A DNA stretch of 64,000 nt, taken from positions 17,458,036-17,522,035 of the forward strand of contig CM043012.1 of NCBI GenBank assembly GCA_023678885.1, read 5' to 3'. The notes under the pieces were generated by a model. It searched no databases. It saw only the letters and a program-made list of their open reading frames with translations, and was not told the DNA's origin. A program made the position numbers and the translations under genes. Each line of letters opens with the position of its first letter. The first letter of the stretch is position 1. Origin of the DNA: Pogostemon cablin. Lineage: Eukaryota; Streptophyta; Magnoliopsida; Lamiales; Lamiaceae. This document shows positions 11,000 to 22,464 of this stretch, piece after piece.

Positions 11000-11077
11000 T
11001 CATTCTTGCTGAAGAGGTGGCTGCATCAGATCTCACACTTTTTGACGTAACAAAACAAACATTTGATTTTGTTCAAG
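11000..11077 (+). pseudogene. Unassigned exon-like fragment
   Basis: A 78-bp open segment lies between CTTACAG (acceptor, ends 10999) and GTGAGG (donor, from 11078). It reads AEEVAASDLTLFDVTKQTFD with flanking residues. The composition and both splice-like borders mark it as a real exon or captured exon, but I do not recognise the protein. Confidence 0.4.
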
Positions 11078-12050
11078 GTGAGGGTGATCAAGGTAAAACG
11101 TGTCAGAGCTCTTATTTTTATCATGATCATTAATGTGGCAATATATCGTTTTATAACATTCTCTCAAAAAACATTCTTTTCTTTTTTTTTTTCTAAAAAA
11201 TAGTCTATTTCGTGAAAGTTAAGTTGGATGTCGTAAATAAATGTGTTGTCTACCGTAATTCAAGGCCATATACAACGTTTAAATAATGAAGAGTATAAAT
11301 CAATTCTCATTGATTAATAATTTGTTGTTATTTATTGTTGGCTTGAAAAAATATATCTGCAAGATAACTCATAAAATATCTATGGTGGACCTACTTTTTT
11401 TCACAAAGTTATCTATGGATATTATGCAAGTCTAACTACATTTGTGAAACTATATTATGCAATTTCCTTGGGATCTTGTGGCCTACCTCAAAAGTTTAAT
11501 CTTTTGTTAATGTATGCTGGTATCATACATCTTCAGGAGTGAAATGAGTTTGTAATTATGTATACACTAAGAACATTGTCTTGTACTTGAACATGATGTG
11601 TGATTAGAGGATTGTTGATGTGGTTTGACTTTGGGTTATTCATTCTTATATTTGTCTCACTTAATTGATGCAATGAACTTCTTGATGACTAGACTTGAAA
11701 CCTCATTTACAGACCTTACTGTGACACTGCAACATGATTATTTATTTAGTTAGTTAATAGGATGTTAAAGGCACCCATTTGCTTATCAGGAAAAAAATTG
11801 ATATTTAGGACGTTTTTACTTAATTTCCTGAATTCAACAATTACTTTTTTAGGTAAATATTCATTAAAAAATTATATGGTTATATCATAAAAAAATTGTT
11901 CAACTATCTCTCTTATAGTATTTCACAATTATTATTATAATTAAAAAAATAATATTAAAAAAATCCCATTATATATATATATTAAGTTTTTTTTAAATTT
12001 TATTAACACATTCTTTTTTTTAATAATTCAAGTAATCTTTTTATTGCGTA
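11078..12050. other. Non-coding AT-rich spacer
   Basis: No gene or repeat recognised. Confidence 0.45.
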
Positions 12051-12059
12051 CACATTTGA

Positions 12060-14160
12060 TTTAGTTGGTGATTATTTTTTTTATAGATCAAATATGAAAA
12101 TGATTAAATCTAAAAATAATAACACAAAATCAAAAAGAAAAAAAATAAGATAACAAAAAATTAAAAAGTATAATAATATCTTTGATTAAAATGATTGAAC
12201 CTGCATATAAAATCATATCAAAGTATAAAAGACAAAACAAATTAGAATACAATATAAATAATATAACAGTAGAATCTGTAAAACAAAAGAAAAACAAGAA
12301 GCATTAGAAAAAAAAATTACAAAAAGAGGATTAATAAGAAGAATAAAATATAGAATATTAAAATATAAAAATAAGGTTCATAGAATTATTATAAAACAAA
12401 TACAAAAATTGAATAAAAAAGATAGACAAAAAAAAGAATGATACCTTAAATTAAAATGATTAGACCTACATCAAATATGAGAATGATTAAATCTAAAAAT
12501 AATATCAAATAAAAATATAAAAGAAAAAAAATAGAATAGATTATAAATAATATGAAAGTAGAATCTGTAAAAGAGAAAAAAAAGAAGAAGTATTAGAGAA
12601 AAAAAATAAAAAGAGGATTAAAAAGTCGAACGAAAGAAAAAATTAAAAAGCATAAACCTGCATATAAAATCAAATAAAAATATATAAGACAAACAAATTA
12701 GAGTATATTATAAATAATATGAAAGTAAATCTGTAAAATATAAGAAAAAAAGAAGCATTAGAGAGAAAAAAAACTAAAGGGAGCAAGTAAGAACTTGATT
12801 AGGTAATGAAAATTTTATATTGAATAGTTTTAAAGAATCAACGATCGTAATTGAAAGAAAATATTTATAGGGACGATCCTAATGAAAATAAAATTGATAT
12901 ATTAATTGAAATTAAGCATATATTGATTAAAAAATAATCAAATTTTTATCGTTAAATTAAATAAATAAAAAAAGTAAAATTTAAATAATAAAATTCATTA
13001 TTAGTATAATTAAATTATATTTTAGGATTGAAATCAAAGAAAAATTATATGTATATAAAATTAAATTATTATAATATATGAATGTTGATTGATATATTAA
13101 TTTAAATTAAAAATTAGTTAAATATGCCAAAAATATCTCTCATCTTTATCAAATTTATATTGTTAAATAAAAAATTAAAATTTAAATAACAAAATCCATT
13201 ATTATTATAATTAGATTTTATGATTGAAATAAAAAAATAAAAAATCCATAATTAAAAAATTTAAATTATATTTTATGATTAAAATTAATTATTAATATAA
13301 TAATCTATCGAGAACATTAATTGAATGATTAATATTAAAATTAAATTGGACGATAAAAATTAAAATTAAATTATTTTTAAATAAAGTAAAATTAAAAAAA
13401 ATTGAAAACAAAAGTGAAAATTCAGGTTTGCTTTTATAGATGTATATATTAAATTATATATAAATATTGATTGATATATTAATTTAAATTAAATATATAT
13501 TGATTAAATTTTAGTTAAATATGCCAAAAATATCTATCATATTTACCAAATTTATATTGTTAAATAAAAAAATAAAATTTAAATAACGAAAGCAAATATT
13601 TATAGAGACGTTCATAATGAAAATAAAATTGATATATTAATTGAAATTAAACATATTTTAATCAAACATTAATCAAATTTATATTGTTAATTTAAATAAA
13701 TAAAAAAACTAAAATTTAGATAATAAAATCATTATTAGAATAATTAAATTTTATTATTGAAATTAAAGGAAAATCATGTGTCCTATGTATATTAAATTAA
13801 ATTATAACAATATATGAATATTGATTGATATATTAATTTAAATTAAATATATAGTGATTAAGTTTTAGTTAAATATGCCAAAAATATCTCTCATATTTAC
13901 CAAATTTATATTTTTAAATAAAAAAGTAAAATTTAAATAACAAAATCTATTATTAATATAATTAGATTTTATGATTGAAATTAAAAAAATATTAATTGGA
14001 CAATGAAATCTATTATTAATATAATAATCTATCAAAAGCTTTAATTGAATGATTAAGATTAAAATTAAATTGGACGGTTAAATTTAAAATTAAATTATTT
14101 TTAAATAAAGTAAAATTGAAAAATAATTGAAAACAAAAGTGAAAATTCAGGTTTTCTTTT
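12060..14160. repeat. Extremely AT-rich, diverged tandem and interspersed repeats
   Basis: Two repeat types are visible. Type one: GAATGATTAAATCTAAAAATAA recurs at about 12092 and 12482, with an associated GTAGAATCTGTAAAA..GAAGCATTAGA block seen three times between 12270 and 12770. Type two: GATATATTAATTTAAATTAA followed by TTAGTTAAATATGCCAAAAATATCT and a long AT tail occurs at about 13090, 13470 and 13825, giving units of roughly 350-390 bp. No coding capacity. The area is probably an old decayed satellite or element array. Confidence 0.7.
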
Positions 14161-14167
14161 ATATATG

Positions 14168-14171
<4 letters not shown>

Positions 14172-14217
<46 letters not shown>
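14172..14217. repeat. (TAA)n microsatellite
   Basis: About fifteen uninterrupted AAT/TAA units. Confidence 0.95.
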
Positions 14218-14218
<1 letters not shown>

Positions 14219-14440
14219 ATTGCAAATATAAAATAAGTAGTGTATCAAATTGCATAAAATAAAAGTTGTGATAGAATTGAAAATATAAAATAGATGGTAT
14301 ATTGAATTGATAAAAATAGAAGGTTGTGATAGAATTGAAATTATTAAATAGATCGTGTATTGAATTAACAAAAATAAAAAGTCGTGATAGATTTGAAAAC
14401 GCCCAATGAGGTGATGAATTTTTTAGGAACTAACCAATTT
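14217..14440. repeat. Dispersed repeat with ~63-bp internal subunits, copy 1
   Basis: Subunits containing GTTGTGATAGAATTGAAAAT.. and GTATTGAATT.A.AAAAATA recur three times. The block, including the ending AAGTCGTGATAGATTTGAAAA, reappears in the same orientation at 43650-43815. Confidence 0.75.
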
Positions 14441-14716
14441 TGTAAAATAGTAGAATCAGGATTGCTCTTTTGTACAATATAAGGCTATTCTTAAAAAAAA
14501 TGGAGAATGACTGTTTAGTACAAACGAGTAATATTATTATTCTTAATGAATTCTTTTTTCTAAATGAACCCACATAATAAATAATTAAAATTAAAGCATG
14601 GTTCATAAATAATAATAGGGGTGAGTTATGGGTAACACAGTCTCATGAATTCTATGAGACAGAACTCCAATTAAATAATTTAATTTGAATTTGCGTTCAT
14701 TGAGATTAGCCCTTTT

Positions 14717-14955
14717 AAGAGTAAGTCTTGTGAGACAGTCTCACAAAAATTCTTACGTAAGACAGATAAAAAGTGATAACATCATTAATTAGAAGTGATA
14801 CTCATCGGTGAAAAGTGATAATAGTACAAAGAATTATTTTATGAAAAAATAAAAAGTGATTACATTTTATGACGAAAGTGATAAAATTTCATAAGTTTTT
14901 ATCCATCTCACGTAAGGGCTTACGTGAGACGATTTCACACAAATCTTTGTTTTTA
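14717..14955. mobile_element. MITE of the GAGACGGTCTCAC family
   Basis: Ends carry TGAGACAGTCTCAC (14730-14743) and CTCACGTAAGGGCTTACGTGAG (14907-14928). The interior has repeated AAAAAGTGATAA motifs. It is the reverse orientation of the better-preserved copy at 42581-42823. Confidence 0.65.
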
Positions 14956-14977
14956 ATTATTCGTATGATAACTAATA

Positions 14978-15134
14978 CTCACTCCATCCCATAATAACGT
15001 TTACGCATTTCCATTTTGAGCATCACATAAAAGGTTTATATTTCCCTTTATAATAAATGAGACCCACACAAAACACTTAAGTATCTTTATGAGGCCCACA
15101 ACACTATACTAATACAACAACAAACTACATATTA
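14978..15134. mobile_element. Left half of a Stowaway-like MITE split by PIF/Harbinger
   Basis: Starts ACTCACTCCATCCC and runs into GAGACCCACAC and TACTAATACAACAACAAACT. Matches the reverse complement of the MITE at 2549-2802 up to the point where that element reads ACATTA. The other half resumes at 18721. Confidence 0.75.
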
Positions 15135-15652
15135 GGCCTTTCTCAACGAAAGGTTTTTTGGGTGAGGTGGAATTCTAAAAACCTAGAAGGAAATGTTTTT
15201 CCATTGTGGGAGCTCGTGGGTTTTTTGTGAGGTTTGTTCTATCAAATCTAGGATTTTTGAGATTTGCGAGAGTGGAAGAGAGGTGTGTGTGATTTACCGT
15301 CCAATAGCGAAGCACATGGAGAAAACGCGCACGTGGGAAGAATCTACGTGGGTCCGTCCAATCCCCTACCACCTTTCTTTTTTATTTTTTCTTCTTTTAT
15401 AAAATTTCGGAACACGTTATGTTTCCTGTTTTTTTCTTTCCTTCTGTTTTTTTTATATCTTGTTTTTTCTTCTTATATTACCGTTAAAGTTACTTTAAAA
15501 AATTCTTTCCTTTGCATTATTATTTTGTAAGTGTTTTTTTTTAAAAAAAATATCACTATAAATTTATCTTTCACTCCATTCTTTTCCCTACATTATTTTC
15601 TCTTCTAAATCTTTTGCTAGTTACTTTTAATTTCTAGTCTTCCGAAAAAAAA

Positions 15653-16710
15653 ATGGATAAAGATACATGGATGAATTTCGGGTTTAATTCTTCTATCTTC
15701 GTAGAAAATTCAACGCCTCCAACTCTTTTAATTCATTTGGCGGACCATTCTTCATGTATTGAAATCCCTATATGACTCCTCATTCTCAATAAGGATTTCA
15801 TCCGATCATCGGCACAAGTTCACCGGATACAGACAGAGACACTATATTTTCGAACTCTCAGCGTTCGTCTTTTTCATCTCAATTCTCTCCAACAGGACTT
15901 GATAGGTTAAATCTCGCTATCGACTTTGAGGCCACCGAAGTTCCACCAATGGCTCCTGGTGCCAAAAAAATCCCTAACCTTTTGATGAAAATGCACTTCT
16001 CGCGAGTTGTTGGCTCGATATCAGCATAAAATCTGCGTCAAAAATGATAAAAAGTCAGAGTAAATGTGGATTCAGATTGCCAAACTTTACAACAATAATC
16101 GTTCAGATGATATGATATTTAGGTCTGTCGCTAAATTAAAGTCGCATTACTACACACTACAAAAACATGCGAAATGGTTCAACTGTTACTACAATCGGGA
16201 GAAGAAGGCATGGGGAAGTGGTTGCAGTGATGCTGATATTGTAGAAAAAGCTAAGGTTCAATTTAAAGAGAAGTATGATTTCCATTTTGTACATATCAAG
16301 GCTTGGGAAGTATTGAAAGACAGTCCGAAGTTTACCGATTCAGATTGTGATGTTCACGAATCGAAAAAGTCAAGAGTCTCAACAACTGGATAGTATGTGG
16401 TGTCTTCAAACACTGACTCACAACCTGAAGATGAAGTAAGAATGGAACCCCTTTGCCAAATGGAAAGAAACGCAGCAAGGCGTACTGGGAAGGGTAAAGG
16501 AAAAGCAACCATGTCTGTCGGAGAAAACAACGTTATTGAGAAAATGTTTCAAGATTTGGATGAATTTAACAAGAAAAAACTTGAAAATATGACAATCATT
16601 GCTGAGCTAAAAATTATAAGATACTTATGAAAGATACCTCAAAGATGACAGATGATCAACTATGTGTCCATCTCAAGGTTGTGGATCAAATCAAGAAGGA
16701 AATAGAGTGG
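15653..16710 (+). pseudogene. PIF/Harbinger ORF1 (Myb/SANT and NAM-associated type)
   Basis: The likely start is ATG 15653. After several in-frame stops the best-preserved part (16064-16393) has a Trp-rich helical pattern with WIQIAKLYNNN, LKSHYYTLQKHAKWFNCYY and HIKAWEVLKDSPKF. This is the trihelix/Myb-like accessory protein that plant PIF elements need for DNA binding and transposase import. A basic KGKGKAT segment and a Lys-rich helix follow at 16397-16700. Many plant genes wrongly annotated as glutathione S-transferase T3-like are this ORF. Interrupted by stops near 15772, 16061 and 16391, so non-functional. Confidence 0.75.
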
Positions 16711-17111
16711 TAAACTTGAAGAATTAGTCGTTATTGTACTTCGTTTAAGCATTTTCAATATTCGTTGTTGTACTTCATTTAGCATTTTCAATATTCGTTT
16801 TATACTTCGTTTCGTATGAACACTTGTCAATGTATTTTATTTCGTTTTGAAAACTAGCCGTTATAAAACTATCCATTGTGACACTAGCCATTGGGAAACT
16901 AGCCGTTGTGGAACTCTACTCTATTTAAAGGATGTAATCGGATGGATAGAAATCCTACCTAAGAACATCACACTCCTGTAATTGATTCTTCTTCAATTTC
17001 CTTCATTCTTTCAAACGTGTCTTATTCTTCTCATTCATCATATTCCGAAAGTGATAGTTTTCATGAGTTCATATTTGATGACACGATAGAGAAAGAAATA
17101 CAGTCATTGCT

Positions 17112-18315
17112 TAAAAAATAACAAGAGTTATATGGTCGTGCTGGGACTTATGCTGGCGGTGCCAGAAAGCGAAGAACGTATGTGGACTAAAATTGTGAGG
17201 CGGGGCATACAAGACTCTACCTCGACTACTTCTCAGAAGATCCGGTATACAAAAGCGAGATATTTTGTCGATGTTTTTATATGTTGAGAGAGCTGTTCTT
17301 GCACATAGTTGATGCACTGGTGTCCCAAGATGAGTATTTTCAATGGAGGGTAGATGCAATTGGGAAAAAATGATTATCTCCACTACAAAAGTGCACGGTG
17401 GCAATTCGCCAATTGGCATATGGTAGACCTGTCAACCATTGGAATGAGTATTTACGTATTGCCGAAACAATATCTATAGAATGCCTTTTTAAGTTTTGTC
17501 AGTGTGTGATCGAAGTATTTGGCGGATACTACATAAGAAAGCCTAGTGTCATGGATTGTCAAAAGTTATTACAAATGGATGAAGAAAGACACGGATTTCC
17601 CGGAATGCTTGGGAGCCTTGATTGCATGCATTGGGAATGGAGGAACTATCCAACAACTTAGAAATGCCAATTCACACACGATGACCATGGTGTTCCAATA
17701 ATCATGCTAGAAGCGGTTGCCTCTGCAGATTTATAGATATGACATGCCTACTTTAGAGTAGCAGAATCCAATAACGACATAAACGTGCTCAACCAATCTC
17801 TGTTATTTACGGATACTCTTCAAGGATGCGCTCCATCTGTTAATTTTACAATCAATGGTAGGGAATATAATCAAGGATATTATCTTACTGATGGAATTTA
17901 TCTAGAGAGGGCTGCTTTTGTGAAAAGCTTTCCATGTCCTCAAGATCCAATAAGGCAGCATTTCAAACGATTGCAAGAGGCTGCTAGGAAGGATGTCGAA
18001 TGAGCCTTTGGAGTGCTTCAAGCTCATTGGGCAATGATTAGTGGTCCAAATCATTTTTGGTACAAGAATAACTTGAAGGATATAATGCTAACTTGCATTA
18101 TATTGCACAACATGATAATCGAAAACGAAGGAAATGCGGTGATCAATTGGTCCGATGATCCAAATATGGCCATTCCGCCTCCACAACTAAGTCAAGGATC
18201 AGATGGAGCATGCAATGATTACGTCAGGAGAGGTGTTTAATTACGAGATAAGCAGAAATATATTCAGCTTCGACAAGACTTAGTTGAGCATGTTTGGGCC
18301 CAATCTGGAGAATAA
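17112..18315 (+). pseudogene. PIF/Harbinger transposase (DDE nuclease), with stops
   Basis: One reading frame family runs through the segment and is recognisable as the plant Harbinger transposase (nuclease HARBI1-like). Motifs are AIRQLAYGRPVNHWNEYLRI, GFPGMLGSLDCMHWEWRNYP (first catalytic Asp), ESNNDINVLNQS (second Asp) and ARKDVE-stop-AFGVLQAHWA (catalytic Glu just before a stop). Stops interrupt it near 17188, 17371, 17659, 17734, 17740 and 18001. Several are TAG or TGA where the family has Trp or Arg (DLWIWHAYF, VERAFG), meaning single transitions. The catalytic acidic residues survive while the frame is dead. Confidence 0.88.
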
Positions 18316-18720
18316 TTATCTAGATATTAAAATTAGCCAGATCGAAAATTACGTTGTTGCTTTCAGAGACTGTACTTTTATTTTTTAATGTGTATCCTTT
18401 TAATTTGTGTTTTTATGTTTTATGTAATGAAAAAAATAAATAATATATTTTTCCATTTTTATTAAATTTATAAAATTAAATAATCTGAAAATGTAATTAT
18501 TTATAATTTATTTTGAAAATTAGATAAATTTAGTTGATAAATTAAATTAGAATTAAATGAAATTGAAGTGGGTCCCCCCAAAAAAAGAAAAAAACCCCAC
18601 TTTTTGGGTTTATTGTTAGGGAGGAGTTTTGTATTAGAGATAGAGGGTTTTTGTTTTTGAAGTGGCGCTGACGTGACAACTAAAAAATCTGATTTTCTGG
18701 GTAGAGGGTTGGGGAAGGCT

Positions 18721-18822
18721 AAAATATTATTTCTCTCACCTCAATAAAAATTAAAATAATATATTCCTTAATTCTCGTGCAAAAAACAAACATAAATATT
18801 TTTACGGGATAAAGAGAGTAAA
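18721..18822. mobile_element. Right half of the split Stowaway-like MITE
   Basis: AAATATTATTTCTCTCACCTCAATA onward matches the distal part of the reverse-complemented MITE at 2549-2802 and ends GGGATAAAGAGAGTA, a decayed GGGACGGAGGGAGTA terminus. Confidence 0.75.
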
Positions 18823-20120
18823 AGATATAGTTGATGTGTAGATGTACATGCATGGGTTTATTTTTTGTTTTAATTTTAATTTTTTTAATACTTTACTTTT
18901 TAAATCAAATTAATTAAATAATTTTTTGTGTAATAATTGTTTAAATAAGTTATATTATTTCATATGAAATTAATAAATAATTTAATTAAATGGATATCAC
19001 TTTTTATTGATCATGTATCACTTTTGTTAAAAGTATTATCACTTTTTATTCGTCTCACAAATTGTTTGTAATTACTAATTTAATTGAATGATTATTATTT
19101 TTGTATGGATATCAATTTTTATTTCTTACTTTTTACACATTTAAGAAATTGATTTGAGTTGTTTTATCGTGTTTTGAGGGAAAATCAAAAGGGAAAAGAG
19201 CATAATCGAAGTATAGCTAAATTAAATTGACCAAATATATAACCAGCTCGAATAGAAATGGACGTAGGCTACTTACAGAATGTCCAAAAAGTCGAAATAC
19301 CCATCTCGTTTAGATCGGCCAGGTAGCTCGAGTTGAGCTGATGTCAGGAAAAGGCCCAAACTCGGTATTTACACCTTTTAGTGTGTATATGCATAATTTT
19401 CATGAGAAAATGCCCTAACAGCCAATATTTTATTATCTTACACCTAAAAAAAGAGCCCTTGCCATCACAATTCACATTTCATACCTTGAAACCCTATACA
19501 CTACATAACCCTCATCCACAGCCACCGCCCATCACCCTTCTACCATCATCCGCCTTTCACCCCACACTTAGAAAAGATTCATTAAGTATTTGCCTACTTG
19601 AGAAGAAGAATGAGAAGGATCCAACAAATGGACCATAGGATAGAGAATCACGCCAGATCAAGAGTTTTTCTTTTCTTTAATTCCTGATATTTTAGATTAT
19701 AAACTCAGGGCTGAGTTTCATTTCATTACCATGGTTGTCTCTTGTAACACCATGAGCTAGTTTCTATATGATAGTTCTAGGATTTTGTATGTTTAATCAT
19801 GTTGATTTGAGATTTTATGCATCGATGTTCATATTATGGAGAATGTTTATTCCTTAATTGATTTTTTGGTTTAGACTTATATTACTTTGTTTTTTACATC
19901 TTATTTCGGTTATCTTCATATCATTGAGCAATGAGCGATTATGATTGATATTGGTAATAGGTGCATGATTTTATAAGTTATCTATTATAATTTAGGGGGC
20001 TTAATTAATATAACTCTTAATTATTAGAATTATCAATAGGGTTCCGCTAATAAAAATGTAAACCCCTATTATTATATAATTAAAATATATGTTTTTAAAA
20101 AGTCTAAATTAATCCTCATC
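18823..20120. other. Intergenic spacer with MITE relic
   Basis: At 18975-19080 is a fragment of the GAGACGGTCTCAC MITE family (TATCACTTTTTATT twice, then CGTCTCACAAATTG). The rest is non-coding. A C-rich patch at 19490-19560 gives an open frame that I do not consider a gene. Confidence 0.5.
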
Positions 20121-20124
20121 CATT

Positions 20125-20950
20125 AAATACACACCTTTATATTTTAAGATTAACTCATTGACGGATACACCTCCTTATGTCAGATTAATGTGTTTTAAGA
20201 GTAGATCTCGTGCCACCCCATAGCCCGGCTACCTCATCGTGGTGATGGCTATGTACTCCATGAAATTTGTGATCCTTGGGAGTGGGATGAGCAAGGGCAT
20301 CACATGGTCGAAGAACTCTATGGAGCTGTAGAGGTTGTTGCCTGCGTTCTTCGATTTGCTTTCTTCTTCGAAGCAGTCCATGGTGGCCGGTTTAGTAGAA
20401 GTTGTCACACCGGAGAATGAATTTGTGGAAGGAGAGGTCAAAGGGGTCAAGAAGTACTTCCCAATTTTTGCTTCCCAACAACTCCTTCTTCCATGAGAGA
20501 GTGAGCTCGCTCATTTCACTGACTTTAGACTTGCATACTTGATCGATTAAATTCTTTTTTTTAATAGAATGAATTCCTCTTAGCTAGTTAGATTAGTGAG
20601 AGGATAATACATGGTAGATTGGGTTGTGTTTTATATACTACTCTAAAGTCTTCAAACTGAATAATTTATCATCTAACTGGCAATTAATTTCAACATTTTA
20701 CAACAATGGAGACAGAGAATCAAACCATCGATTAGAGAGAGTTCGTGTTTTGAGGGTAGAATGAAACAAGATTTTCATGTTTCCCACTCGCAAAAACTAA
20801 TCTAATTATACTTTAAAAAAATTAATCTTATTATGGGGTGTGTATAATTTTATTTATAAAGTGGTTAGTTTTAGAATTTTGAGTGGTGTGTATATAATAA
20901 AATTAAAAAATAAAATTTTAAAGGGGGTGTGTATTTAATAAAGGGTGTGT
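20125..20950. mobile_element. Possible small TIR element carrying a gene fragment
   Basis: The flanks are inverted: ATTAAATACACACCTTTATA at about 20132, and TTTAAAGGGGGTGTGTATTTAAT at about 20916-20938, the latter partly repeated just outside. Between them lies the phospholipase A1 fragment. Without a clear target duplication the element identity is tentative. Confidence 0.4.
20216..20514 (-). pseudogene. Phospholipase A1-II (DAD1-like lipase) N-terminal fragment
   Basis: The minus strand from ATG 20512-20514 reads MSELTLSWKKELLGSKNWEV and then LLDPFDLSFHKFILRCDNFY, followed by a stop. After a frame change come EESKSKNAGNNLYSSIEFFD and a segment ending ITNFMEYIAIT. Plant phospholipase A1-II class lipases begin with W.ELLGSK.W..LLDPLD..LR..I...G, then a Tyr-rich segment and a V..FLYAT motif, so order and spacing fit. 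These enzymes release fatty acids from membrane glycerolipids. The catalytic GHSLG part is absent and the frame is broken, so this is a captured or truncated copy. Confidence 0.65.
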
Positions 20951-21339
20951 ATTTAATAAAAATGTGTGTGTATTTAACAACAGTCTTATCAATATTGTAT
21001 GCCAAATTATCTTTGCACAATCATTGTTGAGAATAATTTAGGTAAGAAGCTACATATATTTGATTCATTTAGTTTCTATAAAGAGAAATATAGTGCTCTA
21101 CCTTAAATAGAATTTATCATAAATTACATTAAAAAAAAGGAATGTAGATTATTTCTGATTTGATTTTTGATACTTGTTTGATTGACAATCTTCATATGAG
21201 TTTGATTAGAGTAGGCTAAGTATGATAGATTTGTTGATATATGTACTAGACTAGCTTGGCCAAAATGGTTTAGTATGTATTTTTCGTGATTGCTTCTATA
21301 TCATACTTCAATACTTTGATTCACTTGTCTATGTGTTTT
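20951..21339. other. Non-coding spacer
   Basis: Contains short GTGTGTATTTAATAAA repeats at its left end. Nothing else recognised. Confidence 0.45.
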
Positions 21340-21490
21340 AATTAGGGGGTGGGTATCGGACAGGGTTTTTGGTCTGGGTACCCAAAATTTCGAGTTTTAA
21401 GATGCATTACCCGAATCCGAACCAATATTATAAGTACCCGATATTTCGGGTACCCGAAAAAACTGGGTACCCAATCGAATAATCCAATTT
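21340..21490. mobile_element. hAT-like terminal fragment
   Basis: Starts TTAGGGGGTGGGTATCGGACAGGG and is followed by repeated, partly palindromic GGGTACCC and ACCCGAA motifs, as in the subterminal regions of many plant hAT elements. Only one end is seen. Confidence 0.4.
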
Positions 21491-21789
21491 TTTTTATTTT
21501 TCTTTAATTTTTTTTTTTAATTTTTTCCTATATTTTCATGTGATAAAATTAGTATCACATTTTGTCCTCCTTATATATTGTTACTCTCAACAAATTTAAT
21601 ATTTATCATCCTTAAAGTAAATTTATTAAAAATAACAATTCCATTTTCTTTAAGGAAATTGGTTAGACCTTCATTCACCACCACCATCAGTTTGAAGGGC
21701 TTGAATTTTGGTGTTGAATTGTGTTTCAATGAGAGATTTAAAGTGAGTGAATGTTCCATGAATTACGACACTAGATTTTAACAGGTAAA

Positions 21790-22464
21790 TCCATGTGAAC
21801 TTGGTGTATTTGTCAATGAAACTGATGTAGTATTGGAAACCATTTCTAGACTTGACAGGAGCAGGTTCCCATATGTCACTATGTATAAGAGCAAAAGGAT
21901 GGTTATATACTGTATCAGAATCTTCTTATGGTAATCTATGGCTATTAGAAACAGCACAAGAATGGCAAATGTCATTTTCATTAATGAAAGAGTAGCTTAC
22001 ATTACAGGTTAACAAAGCTTTCTTTACAATTTCCAAGGTTGTATGACCAAGTCTTCTATGCCAAATATTTAGATCTACTTTTTTTGGAATGGAAATAGAA
22101 TAAATAGCTGGATATTGTCTAAGTTAGACTTCTTGGAAGAACCCTTGTAATTAAGACCGGAAGATGGAATGGATGGAGGGCTTGAGGTAGAAAGGTCCTT
22201 CACAAGATAATAATTGGGATGAAACTCAAAGAAAACACGGTTATCTTTTGCAAATTAAGAAACACTAAGAAGATTTTTTGTTGTGCTAGGCACATGCAGG
22301 AGATTACTAAGAATTAAATGTCTTGGTCCAAAATGAAATTTTAAGGTAAAGTTAACTATATAAGCAATAGACAAGCCTGAGCCATTTCCTATCTGCAGCT
22401 TGTTACTTCCTTGGTACTCAGCAGCAATGTTCAAATTACTCAAATAACACATGGTTGGTGGCAC
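21790..22464 (-). pseudogene. Copia protease/pre-integrase and integrase start
   Basis: The segment 22255-22464 reads YLSNLNIAAEYQGSNKLQIG, then SNLLHVPSTTKNLLSVS, the pre-integrase block of copia Pol. The next part holds a zinc-finger-like CHSC, and about 21790-21900 reads HSDIWEPAPVKSRNGFQYYI and SFIDKYTKFTWIYL in the appropriate frame, the start of the integrase core with its first catalytic Asp (HSD). Several frameshifts separate these blocks. Confidence 0.78.

Larger units (their letters stand above)
15135..18720 (+). mobile_element. PIF/Harbinger DNA transposon, decayed
   Basis: A 3.6 kb element carries the two ORFs typical of plant PIF/Harbinger elements on the plus strand. The ends are weakly inverted (GGCCTTTCTCAAC at left; the reverse complement of the right end reads AGCCTTCCCCAAC). 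The insertion lies in a MITE whose two halves flank it, next to TTA at left and CTA or TAA at right, consistent with a decayed 3-bp TTA/TAA duplication. Both ORFs contain stops, so the copy is not autonomous. Confidence 0.82.

Noticed and set aside
19381..19638. Plus-strand ORF of 85 codons with Pro/His-rich middle
   Set aside because: Composition-driven; no homology recognised and no gene-like context.
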